Shown here in pieces: positions 8,494 through 17,085 of a stretch of DNA of 64,000 nt. The stretch is from NCBI GenBank assembly GCA_002490835.1, contig DKUU01000037.1, positions 1 to 64,000 of the forward strand, given 5' to 3'. The DNA comes from Lachnospiraceae bacterium UBA7196 (lineage in GTDB: Bacteria > Bacillota > Clostridia > Lachnospirales > Lachnospiraceae). The notes beneath the pieces are model-generated. The model was given only the letters and a program-made list of their open reading frames with translations, did no database searches and was not told the origin of the DNA. Made by a program: the position numbers and the translations under genes. The number at the start of each line of letters is the position of its first letter. Position 1 is the first letter of the stretch.

Positions 8494-8922
8494 ATGAAAA
8501 CTTTTATGGCAAGCCCGGCTACGATCGAGAGAAAGTGGTATGTAGTTGATGCGACAGATATGACGCTTGGTCGTCTGTCCTCTGAAGTTGCCAAGGTACT
8601 CAGAGGCAAAAATAAGCCGATCTTTACCCCTCACATCGATACGGGTGATTACGTGATCGTGGTCAACGCGGAGAAGGTGAAGGTGACCGGTAAGAAACTT
8701 GATCAGAAGATTTACTATCATCACTCCGATTATGTGGGCGGTATGAAAGAGACCACCCTGAGAGAAATGTTGGAAAAACACCCTGAGAGAGTGGTGGAGC
8801 ATGCGGTCAAGGGAATGCTTCCCAAGGGCCCCCTCGGCAGAGAGATGTACAAGAAGCTTTTCGTGTACGTGGGATCTGAGCATAAGCAGGCAGCACAGAA
8901 ACCGGAAGTGTTAACATTTTAA
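8494..8922 (+). CDS. rplM: 50S ribosomal protein L13
   Basis: 142 residues, the standard length. Motifs include MTLGRLSSEVAKVLRGKNK, the PHIDTGDYVIVVNAEK core and GMLPKGPLGR. L13 binds 23S rRNA early in large-subunit assembly. AGACGGAGGAA provides the ribosome site. Followed after 17 bases by rpsI, the near-universal pairing. Confidence 0.98.
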   Translation: MKTFMASPATIERKWYVVDATDMTLGRLSSEVAKVLRGKNKPIFTPHIDTGDYVIVVNAEKVKVTGKKLDQKIYYHHSDYVGGMKETTLREMLEKHPERVVEHAVKGMLPKGPLGREMYKKLFVYVGSEHKQAAQKPEVLTF

Positions 8923-8939
8923 GAAAGGGATAAGGAATC

Positions 8940-9344
8940 ATGGCGAAAGCAGATAAATCAGCAAAGTATTACGGAACCGGCAGAAGAAAGAAATCCATTG
9001 CCAGAGTGTTTTTGATGCCCGGTAAGGGTCAGATCACTATCAACAAAAGAGATATTAACGATTACTTCGGTCTTGAGACCTTAAAGGTGATCGTGCGTCA
9101 GCCTCTTGCGGCGACCGAGACGACAGATAAGTTCGATGCGGTCATCACCGTAAAGGGCGGCGGCTACACAGGACAGGCAGGCGCGGTGCGCCACGGTATC
9201 GCCAGAGCGCTGCTGCAGGCGGATCCCGACTACAGACCGACCTTAAAGAAGGCTGGCTACCTGACCAGAGATCCCCGTATGAAGGAGAGAAAGAAATACG
9301 GCCTCAAAGCAGCAAGAAGAGCGCCACAGTTTTCTAAGAGATAA
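8940..9344 (+). CDS. rpsI: 30S ribosomal protein S9
   Basis: 134 residues. YYGTGRRKKSIARVFLMPGKG at the start and KKYGLKAARRAPQFSKR at the end are diagnostic; the basic C-terminal tail reaches the P-site tRNA in the ribosome. A strong terminator follows within 30 bases, closing the two-gene ribosomal operon. Confidence 0.98.
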   Translation: MAKADKSAKYYGTGRRKKSIARVFLMPGKGQITINKRDINDYFGLETLKVIVRQPLAATETTDKFDAVITVKGGGYTGQAGAVRHGIARALLQADPDYRPTLKKAGYLTRDPRMKERKKYGLKAARRAPQFSKR

Positions 9345-9371
9345 GCAGTTATCTGCGGAATGCAGATATGG

Positions 9372-9414
9372 AAAAAGGCACAACGCAAGTTTACTTGCGA
9401 GTGTGCCTTTTTAT
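9372..9414 (+). terminator. Rho-independent terminator after rpsI
   Basis: AAAAAGGCACA pairs with TGTGCCTTTTT, enclosing an inner GCAAGT/ACTTGC stem, with a T tract at the end. Confidence 0.92.
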
Positions 9415-9431
9415 ATATCTGTAATTCCATA

Positions 9432-9607
9432 GGAATGCAAGAGATGACGAAATAAATGCGAAGCATTTATGAGTTATCTCTTGCTTCCGCAGATAACGGT
9501 GGAATGTCATGCGGAGCATTTATGAGTTGTTTCTTGTATTCGCAAGTAACAGTAGTGGAATGCAAGAGATGACAGTTATCTCTTGCTTCCGCAGATAACG
9601 GTGGAAT
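9432..9607. repeat. Imperfect tandem and inverted repeat cluster in intergenic DNA
   Basis: A 34-base sequence is present identically at 9472-9505 and 9574-9607, with a degenerate copy near 9524-9560. GGAATGCAAGAGATGAC occurs at 9432-9448 and 9557-9573, and GCAAGAGAT/ATCTCTTGC (9561-9585) forms an inverted pair. The gap between rpsI and the next gene (264 bases) holds only the terminator and this cluster. Confidence 0.8.
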
Positions 9608-9608
9608 A

Positions 9609-10259
9609 TTATACAAGATCCCACGGCTGCCGGTGCGGCGCAGTATCGTCAACTACCTTTTCTCTTCCAATCCCCCATGCAAACGCCGCTCCCCCGATCA
9701 CCAAAAGCGAGAGCCCTTTATATAACACGACCTTTTCCTTATTTGGATCAGTTACCTTGATGCGATATTTGGTAGAGACCATTTGATCAACGGTTTCCTT
9801 GTCAGCTGCGTTGGTATCTTTTTTGATAATATCATAATCTGTCTCAGTTAAGGTTCTGGCAGATTTCTCAAATTTACCGAACAGATGGTAGGTACCGTCA
9901 TTATCGATCATTTCGGTAAGAGGAGGCACGTAGTCGCGGGTTACGACTAACGGTACATAGTAAGTCGAATTTTTATTGACGGCACAGAGATAGGTTTCGG
10001 TAGAGGTGACCGCGTCCACACCGACGTAGGGGCCGTATTTGAGCGTCCCGTTCATTTCGGTATAGTAGTTGCCCATTAATTGCTCTCTTGTGATATCGCA
10101 TTCCCAAAAGCGGCCGGTTTTTATTTCTGACTGTTCATAGGAGTGCTTCACAAAAGACAGGTGGCTTCTGATCAAGATCCCCTGCACGGTAAAAAAGCAG
10201 CCGACTGCAAAGAGTATGATTCCCAACATACTTATTTTGGAAAGCGTATATCTGAACAT
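9609..10259 (-). CDS. Membrane protein of unknown function
   Basis: 216 residues with a membrane segment at about 10-30 and a second near 178-197. The roughly 145 residues between them would lie on one side of the membrane; they are Thr/Tyr/Asp-rich with no recognised catalytic motif. GAGGGGAATC precedes the ATG. It is a single gene pointing back toward rpsI. The arrangement resembles small two-pass Lachnospiraceae proteins annotated only as DUFs; I assign no function. Confidence 0.75.
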   Translation of the reverse strand: MFRYTLSKISMLGIILFAVGCFFTVQGILIRSHLSFVKHSYEQSEIKTGRFWECDITREQLMGNYYTEMNGTLKYGPYVGVDAVTSTETYLCAVNKNSTYYVPLVVTRDYVPPLTEMIDNDGTYHLFGKFEKSARTLTETDYDIIKKDTNAADKETVDQMVSTKYRIKVTDPNKEKVVLYKGLSLLVIGGAAFAWGIGREKVVDDTAPHRQPWDLV

Positions 10260-10500
10260 ATGATTCCCCTCGATAATAACGGGCGGTGTGTTTACCGAAA
10301 TTGTTCCCGAAATCTATTTTTGTTATATGATATGTACCGCTTTATATTATAGAAGATTTTCGGTATCTTGACAACTTGTTTTCCGGCTGATAGAATTTTT
10401 GTGGTCAGACAATCGTGAAGGAATGTCATGGTCATTCAGACAGCATGGCCAGCGATCCTTATCATAACGAGATTTAGTGGAGAAGGGACGAATACAAAAG

Positions 10501-11115
10501 ATGAAGCTGCTATACGGTACGGGAAATCCGGCAAAACTGGAGTCGATGAGAACAAGGCTTGCAAGCTTGGATATCGAATTACTTGGTCTGCAGGATTTGA
10601 TTGCGGCAGGAAAGCATGTGCCGAAGGTGGCGGAAGACGGGAATACGCCGCTGGAAAACGCAAGGCAGAAGGCAAGCGCCTATTATGAAGCGTTCGGGAT
10701 GCCGGTATTTTCCTGCGACTCCGGACTGTATTTTGATAATGTGCCCGATGAGGTGCAGCCCGGAGTGCACGTGCGCAACGTCCATGGGAAATGCCTGACT
10801 GACGATGAGATGATCGATTACTATGCGGGATTGGCGCGAAAGTATGGGAAGCTGAAAGCGAGATACAAAAACGCGATCTGCTTTGTGAAGGATGAAAATC
10901 ACATTTATGAGGCGATGGAGCCTTCGATGGCAAGCGAGCCCTTTCTTTTGACGGACCGGCCGCACAGCTCCATCCGCAAGGAAGGGTTTCCGCTGGATAG
11001 TCTGTCTGTTGATATCAGGACGGGACAGTATTATTATGATCTGCCGGCTGAAAGACTGGATCAGGTTGCCGTGGAGGATGGATTTTTGGAGTTTTTCCGG
11101 AAGGTGTTCACATAG
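10501..11115 (+). CDS. Non-canonical purine NTP pyrophosphatase-like protein (RdgB/HAM1 family)
   Basis: 204 residues from the ATG at 10501, with GGAGAAGGGA upstream; an in-frame GTG at 10477 is the alternative. MKLLYGTGNPAKLESMR is the family's N-terminal nucleotide-binding start, and SCDSGLYFDNVPDEVQPGVH matches the conserved SGLxVD-type centre. Family members hydrolyse ITP, dITP and XTP to monophosphates, cleaning the nucleotide pool. The C-terminal half diverges from classical RdgB, so substrate preference may differ. Confidence 0.8.
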   Translation: MKLLYGTGNPAKLESMRTRLASLDIELLGLQDLIAAGKHVPKVAEDGNTPLENARQKASAYYEAFGMPVFSCDSGLYFDNVPDEVQPGVHVRNVHGKCLTDDEMIDYYAGLARKYGKLKARYKNAICFVKDENHIYEAMEPSMASEPFLLTDRPHSSIRKEGFPLDSLSVDIRTGQYYYDLPAERLDQVAVEDGFLEFFRKVFT

Positions 11116-11135
11116 AAAAAATAAGGATTTTTTTC

Positions 11136-11163
11136 TTGCTTTTTCTTATTCTTATGCTATAAT
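11136..11163 (+). promoter_or_regulatory. Promoter of the tRNA pair
   Basis: TTGCTT (11136-11141), 16-base spacer, TATAAT (11158-11163), about 10 bases before the mature end of the first tRNA. Confidence 0.65.
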
Positions 11164-11172
11164 TTTTGTTAT

Positions 11173-11245
11173 GGGGATATAGCTCAGCTGGGAGAGCGAT
11201 ACGTTCGCAACGTATAGGTCAGGGGTTCGAGTCCCCCTATCTCCA
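11173..11245 (+). tRNA. tRNA-Ala (CGC)
   Basis: A 73-base cloverleaf: acceptor GGGGATA/TATCTCC with the G3-U70 wobble that identifies alanine tRNAs, D arm GCTC..GAGC, anticodon stem ATACG/CGTAT with loop TTCGCAA (anticodon CGC), and T arm AGGGGTTCGAGTCCCCC. CCA is not encoded. Confidence 0.93.
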
Positions 11246-11249
11246 TTCA

Positions 11250-11323
11250 GGAAGCATAGCTCAGCCGGGATGAGCGTTCGCCTCACACGCGAGAGGTCAT
11301 GGGTTCGAGCCCCATTGCTTCCA
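11250..11323 (+). tRNA. tRNA-Val (CAC)
   Basis: A 74-base cloverleaf: acceptor GGAAGCA/TGCTTCC, D arm GCTC..GAGC, anticodon loop CTCACAC (anticodon CAC), T arm ATGGGTTCGAGCCCCAT. CCA is not encoded. It starts 4 bases after the tRNA-Ala and shares its transcript. Confidence 0.92.
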
Positions 11324-11330
11324 TGAAATA

Positions 11331-11361
11331 AAAAGAAGTCGGATGTTCCGGCTTCTTTTTT
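11331..11361 (+). terminator. Terminator after the tRNA pair
   Basis: GAAGTCGGA pairs with TCCGGCTTC over a 3-base loop, flanked by A4 upstream and T6 downstream. Confidence 0.9.
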
Positions 11362-11418
11362 CAATCTCTTATCGTCTGCTGCGAAGCGGCGATTATCAAG
11401 CCGGGAGGAGTGTTAGCG

Positions 11419-12804
11419 ATGTCAGTGTATGTGAAAAATATGACTACGGGAAAGCCGGCAAAACTCCTGCTCGGATTTTCTTTTTCTCTGATGGCGGGCA
11501 ATGTTTTCCAGCAGTTGTATACCGTAGTGGATACCATGGTGGTCGGAAAGGTATTGGGTGTCAGTGTACTGGCAGCGATGGGTGCGTCGGATTGGCTAAA
11601 CTGGCTGATGCTGGGTGTGATTCAGGGCTTGACGCAGGGCTTTGGCATCCGCATGGCGCAGGAGTTCGGCGCGGGCAGAGAGGATAAGTTGAGAGAGTGT
11701 GTGGGGAGCGCGGCAGTACTCTCCATGCTTTCGGCGGTGCTTCTGACGGCGGCGGGGCAGTTGGCGGCCAGACCCGTGCTGCTGCTCCTGCAGACGCCTC
11801 CGGAGATCATAGAGTTCTCCCTCCTTTATCTGCGGATCATGTTTGCAGGTGTGCCTATTGTCATGCTCTACAACCTTCTGGCCTGCATCCTGCGGTCGCT
11901 GGGAGACAGCAGGACGCCCTTAAATGCAATGATCGTGGCATCGCTGACCAATATCGCGTTGGACTGTCTTTTTGTGTTGGTCTTTCACTGGGGCATTGCG
12001 GGCGCGGCGGCGGCTACTTTGATCGCGCAGGCGGTTTCAAGCGGATTCTGTTTCTTCTATATTAAGAAGCTAACGATATTGAAATGTAAGAGGGAAGATT
12101 TTCGTCTGCGGGAGGAACTTACGGGGAAACTTTTCCTGCTGGGGCTTCCCATGGCGTTTCAAAACGGGATCATCGCGGTGGGCGGCATGATTGTGCAGTT
12201 CGTGGTAAACACTTACGGCGTGCTTTTCATTGCGGGCTTTACGGCGACTAATAAACTATATGGCCTTTTGGAGATTGCGGGGACTTCTTACGGTTACGCC
12301 ATGGTGACTTATGCGGGGCAGAATCTGGGCGCGGGCCGATTTGACCGTATTCGCGGCGGCATGCGGGCGGCCATGGGGATCGCCATGATTACGTCCGCTG
12401 TGATCGCTGTCGGTATGCTTGTTTTTGGAAAAAGGATTCTGGGGCTGTTTATTTCGGGGAGTCCTGAGGTGGTGGAGCAGACGATGCAAATTGCATACTT
12501 CTATCTGGCGGTAATGAGTATCTGTCTGCCTATTCTCTATGTACTCCATGTGACCCGTTCCGCCCTGCAGGGGATGGGCAATACGGTACTCCCCATGCTG
12601 TCCGGCGTGGCGGAGTTTGTGATGCGCACGCTCTCGGTAATCATCCTGCCGATGTTGTTTGGGGAGACGGGAATCTTCTTTGCCGAGATTGCTGCATGGC
12701 TGGGGGCGGATATCGTGCTTGTCAGCAGCTATTTTGTGGTGACGGGAAAACTGGAAAAGAAAATGACCAATATGGTCAATTTGAAAGAACAACATAGACA
12801 GTGA
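11419..12804 (+). CDS. MATE-family multidrug/solute exporter
   Basis: 461 residues from the ATG at 11419 (GGGAGGAG 8 bases before; the GTG at 11410 overlaps that site). About twelve hydrophobic segments form two internally similar halves, with the opening KLLLGFSFSLMAGNVFQQLY and VVDTMVVGKVLGVSVLAAMG typical of the DinF/NorM-like branch. MATE proteins export cationic drugs or metabolites using sodium or proton gradients. It stands alone, convergent with the SDR gene. Confidence 0.9.
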   Translation: MSVYVKNMTTGKPAKLLLGFSFSLMAGNVFQQLYTVVDTMVVGKVLGVSVLAAMGASDWLNWLMLGVIQGLTQGFGIRMAQEFGAGREDKLRECVGSAAVLSMLSAVLLTAAGQLAARPVLLLLQTPPEIIEFSLLYLRIMFAGVPIVMLYNLLACILRSLGDSRTPLNAMIVASLTNIALDCLFVLVFHWGIAGAAAATLIAQAVSSGFCFFYIKKLTILKCKREDFRLREELTGKLFLLGLPMAFQNGIIAVGGMIVQFVVNTYGVLFIAGFTATNKLYGLLEIAGTSYGYAMVTYAGQNLGAGRFDRIRGGMRAAMGIAMITSAVIAVGMLVFGKRILGLFISGSPEVVEQTMQIAYFYLAVMSICLPILYVLHVTRSALQGMGNTVLPMLSGVAEFVMRTLSVIILPMLFGETGIFFAEIAAWLGADIVLVSSYFVVTGKLEKKMTNMVNLKEQHRQ

Positions 12805-12818
12805 AAAGCGGCGGAACA

Positions 12819-13562
12819 TTATGTCCAGCCGCCGTCCATGGTGACGATCTGTCCGGTCAGATAGTCGGGCGCGTGCAGAAGAGCGAGGGCAAGTGCGGCG
12901 GCTTCCTCTGGTTGACCGATGCGGTCAGCAGGAATTTCCGCCCGCAGCGCTTCCAGTTCTTCCGGCGAGAAGCCGCGGTTCATGTCCGTGTCGATCAGGC
13001 CGCAGGCGATGGCATTGACCTGAATGCCGCTGGGGGCAAGCTCCTTGGCGAGGGCTTTGGTAAAGGCGTTGACCCCGCCTTTTGAGGCGGAATAGGCTAC
13101 TTCCATGGAAGCGCCCACAGTCCCCCAGACGGAGGAGATGTTGAGGATCTTCCCGGCATGGCGCTGTAACATCAGGGGGATGGCCAGACGGCAGGTATAG
13201 AATAAGGCGTTTAAGTTTACGTCCATCAGCGACTGCCACTGTGCCGTACTCATCTCGTGCAGGAGTCCCACATGGGAGACACCGGCGTTGTTGACTAATA
13301 CAGTCAACTCACTGATTTCCGAAAAGACCCGTTCCACATCCTGCGGATCGCCCATATCCGCTAAAATAGGCGTACAGGAGATGGAAAAGCGCTCTGACAG
13401 ATCATGTGACAAGCGTGTCAGTTCCTCTTCAGAGTGTTTGCAGGTAAGGAAGAGACGGTATCCCTCTTTCGCAAGCGCTTCGGCAATGGCCCGCCCGATC
13501 CCGCGCGAGGCCCCTGTGACGAGGGCGGACTTGTGTGAAGTTGTATTTTGATCTGCGGTCAT
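12819..13562 (-). CDS. SDR-family oxidoreductase, 3-oxoacyl-ACP reductase-like
   Basis: 247 residues from the ATG at 13562, which has GAGG 9 bases upstream; two earlier in-frame ATGs (13607, 13583) are less well placed. Rossmann motif TGASRGIG, NNAG, active-site Ser in NISSVWG and YSASK with catalytic Tyr/Lys, then GLIDTDMN and C-terminal GQIVTMDGGW. This is the FabG-like classical SDR pattern, NADPH-dependent. It is not in a fatty-acid operon, so its substrate cannot be fixed. Confidence 0.88.
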   Translation of the reverse strand: MTADQNTTSHKSALVTGASRGIGRAIAEALAKEGYRLFLTCKHSEEELTRLSHDLSERFSISCTPILADMGDPQDVERVFSEISELTVLVNNAGVSHVGLLHEMSTAQWQSLMDVNLNALFYTCRLAIPLMLQRHAGKILNISSVWGTVGASMEVAYSASKGGVNAFTKALAKELAPSGIQVNAIACGLIDTDMNRGFSPEELEALRAEIPADRIGQPEEAAALALALLHAPDYLTGQIVTMDGGWT

Positions 13563-13685
13563 AGTGTTTTTCCTCTTCATTTTTGTTATTATGGGCAACT
13601 GAATCATTTAAAAAGCTTCAATAATTTATTTTTATAAGGATTATACTACAGACAGCAGTGAAAGTCATCTGCGGGAAATGAGGTT

Positions 13686-13701
13686 GGGCAACAAGTTGCC
13701 C
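13686..13701 (+). promoter_or_regulatory. Palindrome upstream of trxB
   Basis: GGGCAAC-AA-GTTGCCC is a perfect inverted repeat ending 8 bases before the GAGGTG ribosome site of trxB. It could be an operator or an mRNA hairpin that limits ribosome access. Confidence 0.45.
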
Positions 13702-13717
13702 GGAAACGAGGTGTATT

Positions 13718-14632
13718 ATGTACGATCTTATTATTATCGGCGCGGGTCCGGCGGGACTCTCGGCGGCAGTCTACGGCAGGCGGGCCGGCCTTGATCTTCT
13801 GGTGATCGAGCAGATGCCCATGAGCGGCGGTCAGGTCATGAACACCTATGAGGTGGATAATTATCCGGGACTGCCCGGCATAGGCGGTTTTGAACTGGGA
13901 CAGAAGTTTAAGCAGCATGCGGACGGTCAGGGCGCGGCTTTTCATACAGGAAAGGTCGTGCGGATCGGGGACGGCGGAGGGAAAAAATTTGTGGAGCTGA
14001 CGGACGGTACGGTTTTCGAGGCGCGGGCGCTGATCCTTGCGGGCGGAGCGGAGCATGCGAAACTGGGTGTTCCGGGAGAGGATACGTTTCGCGGGCAGGG
14101 CGTATCCTACTGTGCCACCTGCGACGGCGCTTTCTTTAAGAAGCGGGACGTGGCGGTGATTGGCGGCGGTGATGTGGCAGTCGAGGACGCGGTCTATCTC
14201 TCCAGATTCTGCCGAAAAGTCTGGCTGATCCACAGGCGGGACAGCTTGCGGGCGGCGAAGAGTTTACAGGAGAAGCTCTTTGCCTGCGAAAACGTGGAGG
14301 TGGTGTGGGACAGTGTGCTGCTTGCGATTGAGGGCGGCGATCTGGTGGAGAAGATCAGAGTTCATAATAAAAAGGAAGAAACGGAACGGGAACTTCCTGT
14401 GGAAGGCGTTTTTATTGCGGTGGGGATGCACCCGGACACGGCAGCCTGCAAAGGTGTGGTGGCCTGTGACGAAGGCGGATGGGTGATCGCCGGAGAGGAT
14501 TGTAAGACGAACGTGCCCGGCATTTTTGCGGCGGGGGATATTCGTACGAAGGAAGTGCGGCAGATCGTGACGGCGGTCGCGGACGGGGCCTGCGCGGTGG
14601 CCTCTGCGGAGCGGTATCTTACTTTACTTTAA
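13718..14632 (+). CDS. trxB: Thioredoxin reductase (NAD(P)H, FAD)
   Basis: 304 residues. FAD site GAGPAGLSAAVYG (8-20), redox-active CATC (Cys132, Cys135) in YCATCDGAFF, NAD(P) site GGGDVAVEDA, and the C-terminal FAD motif GIFAAGDIRTKEVRQIVTAV. The flavoenzyme reduces thioredoxin for ribonucleotide reductase and oxidative-stress repair. No thioredoxin gene is adjacent. Transcribed divergently from the SDR gene. Confidence 0.93.
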   Translation: MYDLIIIGAGPAGLSAAVYGRRAGLDLLVIEQMPMSGGQVMNTYEVDNYPGLPGIGGFELGQKFKQHADGQGAAFHTGKVVRIGDGGGKKFVELTDGTVFEARALILAGGAEHAKLGVPGEDTFRGQGVSYCATCDGAFFKKRDVAVIGGGDVAVEDAVYLSRFCRKVWLIHRRDSLRAAKSLQEKLFACENVEVVWDSVLLAIEGGDLVEKIRVHNKKEETERELPVEGVFIAVGMHPDTAACKGVVACDEGGWVIAGEDCKTNVPGIFAAGDIRTKEVRQIVTAVADGACAVASAERYLTLL

Positions 14633-14785
14633 AGAATCGTTACGAAAATGTTACAAATAATTTCGAAGAAAAAATGGCAAGACTTGACATAACTTTTTAG
14701 GGATTGGTGGCGAAGAATCTGACTTTTTGTGAAAAAGACACAATAACTTGCGCTTATATGTGCGTAATGATGGTAGATGATGTGG

Positions 14786-14814
14786 TTGACAAAACGTAAT
14801 TGCAATGCTATATT
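14786..14814 (+). promoter_or_regulatory. Promoter of the SH3-NlpC/P60 gene
   Basis: Perfect TTGACA (14786-14791), 17-base spacer, TATATT (14809-14814). Confidence 0.8.
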
Positions 14815-14857
14815 ATAGCCAGATGTAACAATTCTGTAACAAATGAGGTGTTTTTTG

Positions 14858-16180
14858 ATGAGAAAAAACGGATTGAAACTGACGGCATGTACACTGGCAG
14901 CCATCATCGGATTTACCAGCACGGGACTGGAAGCGCAGGCCACGGGAAGCGTGGGAAGCGTCCTGCCTTCGGCCGGCATAGAGTTTTCTTTACAGGACGG
15001 AGAGAAGTCTACTTCGTTATCCAGCATGAAAGAGGAGTCTGATAAGGAAGCGGCAGAGCAGGCGGGGATGACGAATACAGACGGGATCAGCGTCGGCAGC
15101 GTTCAGGTCGGCGGATTTTCCGATCTGGCCAGCACGACGGACACCATCAGCAGGGCACAGGAGAAAAAGATTCTGGATACTGTAGTATTCAGCGAAGGAT
15201 ATACGAAGGATCTGCGCGAGGCGGCCGGAAGCGGCCTGTCCGAGGAAGAGGAGAGCTTTAAGAATCTGGTCATCGCGAGGGTGAACGATTACGTGAACGT
15301 ACGAAACATGCCCAGCGAGGAAGGAGAGATCGTCGGTAAGCTCTACAATAAATCTGTGGGAAGCTTTATTGAGGAAGAAAACGGCTGGTATAAGATCAGT
15401 TCCGGCTCCGTGGAAGGGTACGTAAAAGGCGAGTTCTGCGTGACCGGGGATGAGGCTGTAGATTATGCGAAAGAAGTGGGTACCCGTATCGCTACCGTCA
15501 CGACGACGACCCTGAAGGTGCGGGAGCAGCCTGGACTGGAAGAGACTGTCTTAGGTCTGGTGCCGATCGAGGATGAATTGATCGTCACGGAAGAGCTTGA
15601 CGGCTGGGTAAAGGTTAATATCGAGGAAGGTGACGGCTACGTTTCTCTGGATTATGTCACGCTTTCTACGGAGTTTGTAAAGGCGGAGTCCATCGCTGAG
15701 GAAAAGGCAAGACTGGCAAAGGAAGAAGAGTCCAGAAGAGCGGCGAAGGAAGCGGCAAAGAAGAAAACAGCGGAAAACGCGGCTTCCGGCGGTCAGGCCG
15801 AAGACGGCGGCAAGACGTATGCCAGCCCGACGGGCAGCACGGGAGACGACGTGGTAGCGTTTGCAAAACAGTTTGTGGGCAACCCTTACGTATACGGCGG
15901 CACCAGCCTGACGAACGGTGCGGACTGCTCCGGTTTCGTCATGAGCGTATATAAAAACTTTGGCGTCAGCCTGCCGCATTCGTCTGCGGCTGACAGAAAT
16001 GTGGGCGCGGCGGTAAACGGCATCGAGAACGCGCAGCCCGGCGACATCGTCTGTTATTCGGGTCACGTGGGCATCTACGCAGGCAACGGCCAGATTGTAC
16101 ACGCGTCTACGTCGAGGACCGGTATCATCGTGTCCAGCGCAACCTATCGTTCCATCCTCTCTATCCGGAGGATCTTGTAA
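14858..16180 (+). CDS. Secreted SH3-NlpC/P60 peptidoglycan endopeptidase
   Basis: 440 residues starting at 14858, where GAGGTG is 7-8 bases upstream (an ATG at 14843 precedes that site). A signal peptide (MRKNGLKLTACTLAAIIG, cut near AQA) is followed by two bacterial SH3 domains (VNVRNMPSEEGEIVGKL and LKVREQPGLEETVLGLV), an Ala/Lys/Glu-rich linker and a C-terminal NlpC/P60 domain. That domain holds Cys357 in GADCSGFV, His403 in SGHVGIY and His415 in IVHAST. Family members cleave the gamma-D-Glu to meso-DAP bond in stem peptides. Likely a housekeeping autolysin for cell separation. Single gene with its own promoter and terminator. Confidence 0.92.
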   Translation: MRKNGLKLTACTLAAIIGFTSTGLEAQATGSVGSVLPSAGIEFSLQDGEKSTSLSSMKEESDKEAAEQAGMTNTDGISVGSVQVGGFSDLASTTDTISRAQEKKILDTVVFSEGYTKDLREAAGSGLSEEEESFKNLVIARVNDYVNVRNMPSEEGEIVGKLYNKSVGSFIEEENGWYKISSGSVEGYVKGEFCVTGDEAVDYAKEVGTRIATVTTTTLKVREQPGLEETVLGLVPIEDELIVTEELDGWVKVNIEEGDGYVSLDYVTLSTEFVKAESIAEEKARLAKEEESRRAAKEAAKKKTAENAASGGQAEDGGKTYASPTGSTGDDVVAFAKQFVGNPYVYGGTSLTNGADCSGFVMSVYKNFGVSLPHSSAADRNVGAAVNGIENAQPGDIVCYSGHVGIYAGNGQIVHASTSRTGIIVSSATYRSILSIRRIL

Positions 16181-16192
16181 AAAAGTCAGTCA

Positions 16193-16225
16193 GGAGGCGG
16201 CTCAAAACGGGCTGTCTCCTTTTTC
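16193..16225 (+). terminator. Terminator after NlpC/P60 gene
   Basis: GGAGGCGGCTC (16193-16203) pairs with GGGCTGTCTCC (16209-16219) with three or four wobbles, followed by T5. Confidence 0.88.
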
Positions 16226-16255
16226 TTTGCGCGCAAAACTTCCCGCCCGATTTTC

Positions 16256-16285
16256 TTGCATTGGAGAAGGCAGATATGCTATAAT
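16256..16285 (+). promoter_or_regulatory. Promoter of hpf
   Basis: TTGCAT (16256-16261), 18-base spacer, TATAAT (16280-16285), giving a short leader to the start at 16322. Confidence 0.7.
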
Positions 16286-16321
16286 ACAGACAAGTCATAT
16301 CCAATGAAAGGGATGAGTGCG

Positions 16322-16849
16322 ATGAAATTTATCATTGTAGGCAAAAATATCGAAGTGACGCCGGGACTGCGGACTGCGGTGGAGGATAAGATCGGCAAGC
16401 TGGAAAAGTTTTTTACTGAGGAAACGGAAGTACATGTCACGCTCAGCGTGGAGAAGGATCGCCAGAAGATCGAGGTTACGATCCCTGTGAAAGGAAATAT
16501 CATTCGCTCCGAACAGGTCAGCAGCGATATGTATGTATCCATCGATCTGGTGGAGGAGATCATCGAGAGACAGCTTAAAAAGTACAAACATAAGCTGGTG
16601 GACAAGAAGCAGGGAACCGACTACTTCCGGCAGGAGTTCATCGAAAAGGACTTCATGGATGAGGAAGAGGTAAAGATCATCCGCACAAAGAAGTTTGATA
16701 TCAAGCCCATGTATCCGGAAGATGCCTGTGTGCAGATGGAGCTTCTGGGACATAATTTCTTCGTGTTCTGCAATGCGGAGACGGATCAGGTGAATGTGGT
16801 CTACAAGAGAAAGGGAAATACCTACGGACTGATCGAGCCGGAGGATTGA
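16322..16849 (+). CDS. hpf: Ribosome hibernation promoting factor, long form
   Basis: 175 residues from the ATG at 16322 (GAAAGGG 9 bases upstream). The N-terminal half (about 1-100) is the S30AE domain that occupies the 30S decoding site. The C-terminal domain (IIRTKKFDIKPMYPEDACVQ, MELLGHNFFVFCN) is the dimerisation domain that makes 100S ribosomes in Gram-positive bacteria. Length and both domains match long HPF. Monocistronic. Confidence 0.93.
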   Translation: MKFIIVGKNIEVTPGLRTAVEDKIGKLEKFFTEETEVHVTLSVEKDRQKIEVTIPVKGNIIRSEQVSSDMYVSIDLVEEIIERQLKKYKHKLVDKKQGTDYFRQEFIEKDFMDEEEVKIIRTKKFDIKPMYPEDACVQMELLGHNFFVFCNAETDQVNVVYKRKGNTYGLIEPED

Positions 16850-17085
16850 TAGCGGATCATAGAGGTAAAGGGTCACCCTGCCGGCAACGGCAGGGTGATA
16901 TTATATAGGTGTGAGAAAACGGCGTGTGCATGCGGCCGGCAGGTGACGGGGGGCTTTCCGTGTTCCTCTTTTTCTTAAGTTTCATGATCTGGAGAGAGTT
17001 CGTATACCATAGTAAACTAAAATAACATAACGCTTGGTGTCCCCACATATATTTAGTTACGATAAGAGGGATAGCGGGAGCGGGT

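Noticed and set aside
9432..9607. CRISPR array
   Set aside because: Repeats are unevenly spaced, differ in length, lack unique spacers and no cas genes are near.
10428..10688. 86-codon frame overlapping the NTP pyrophosphatase-like gene
   Set aside because: Shifted-frame shadow; the other frame has clear family motifs.
16873..16898. Terminator after hpf
   Set aside because: The TCACCCTGCC/GGCAGGGTGA stem is perfect but is followed by TATTATATA rather than a T run; kept only as a hairpin of unclear role.
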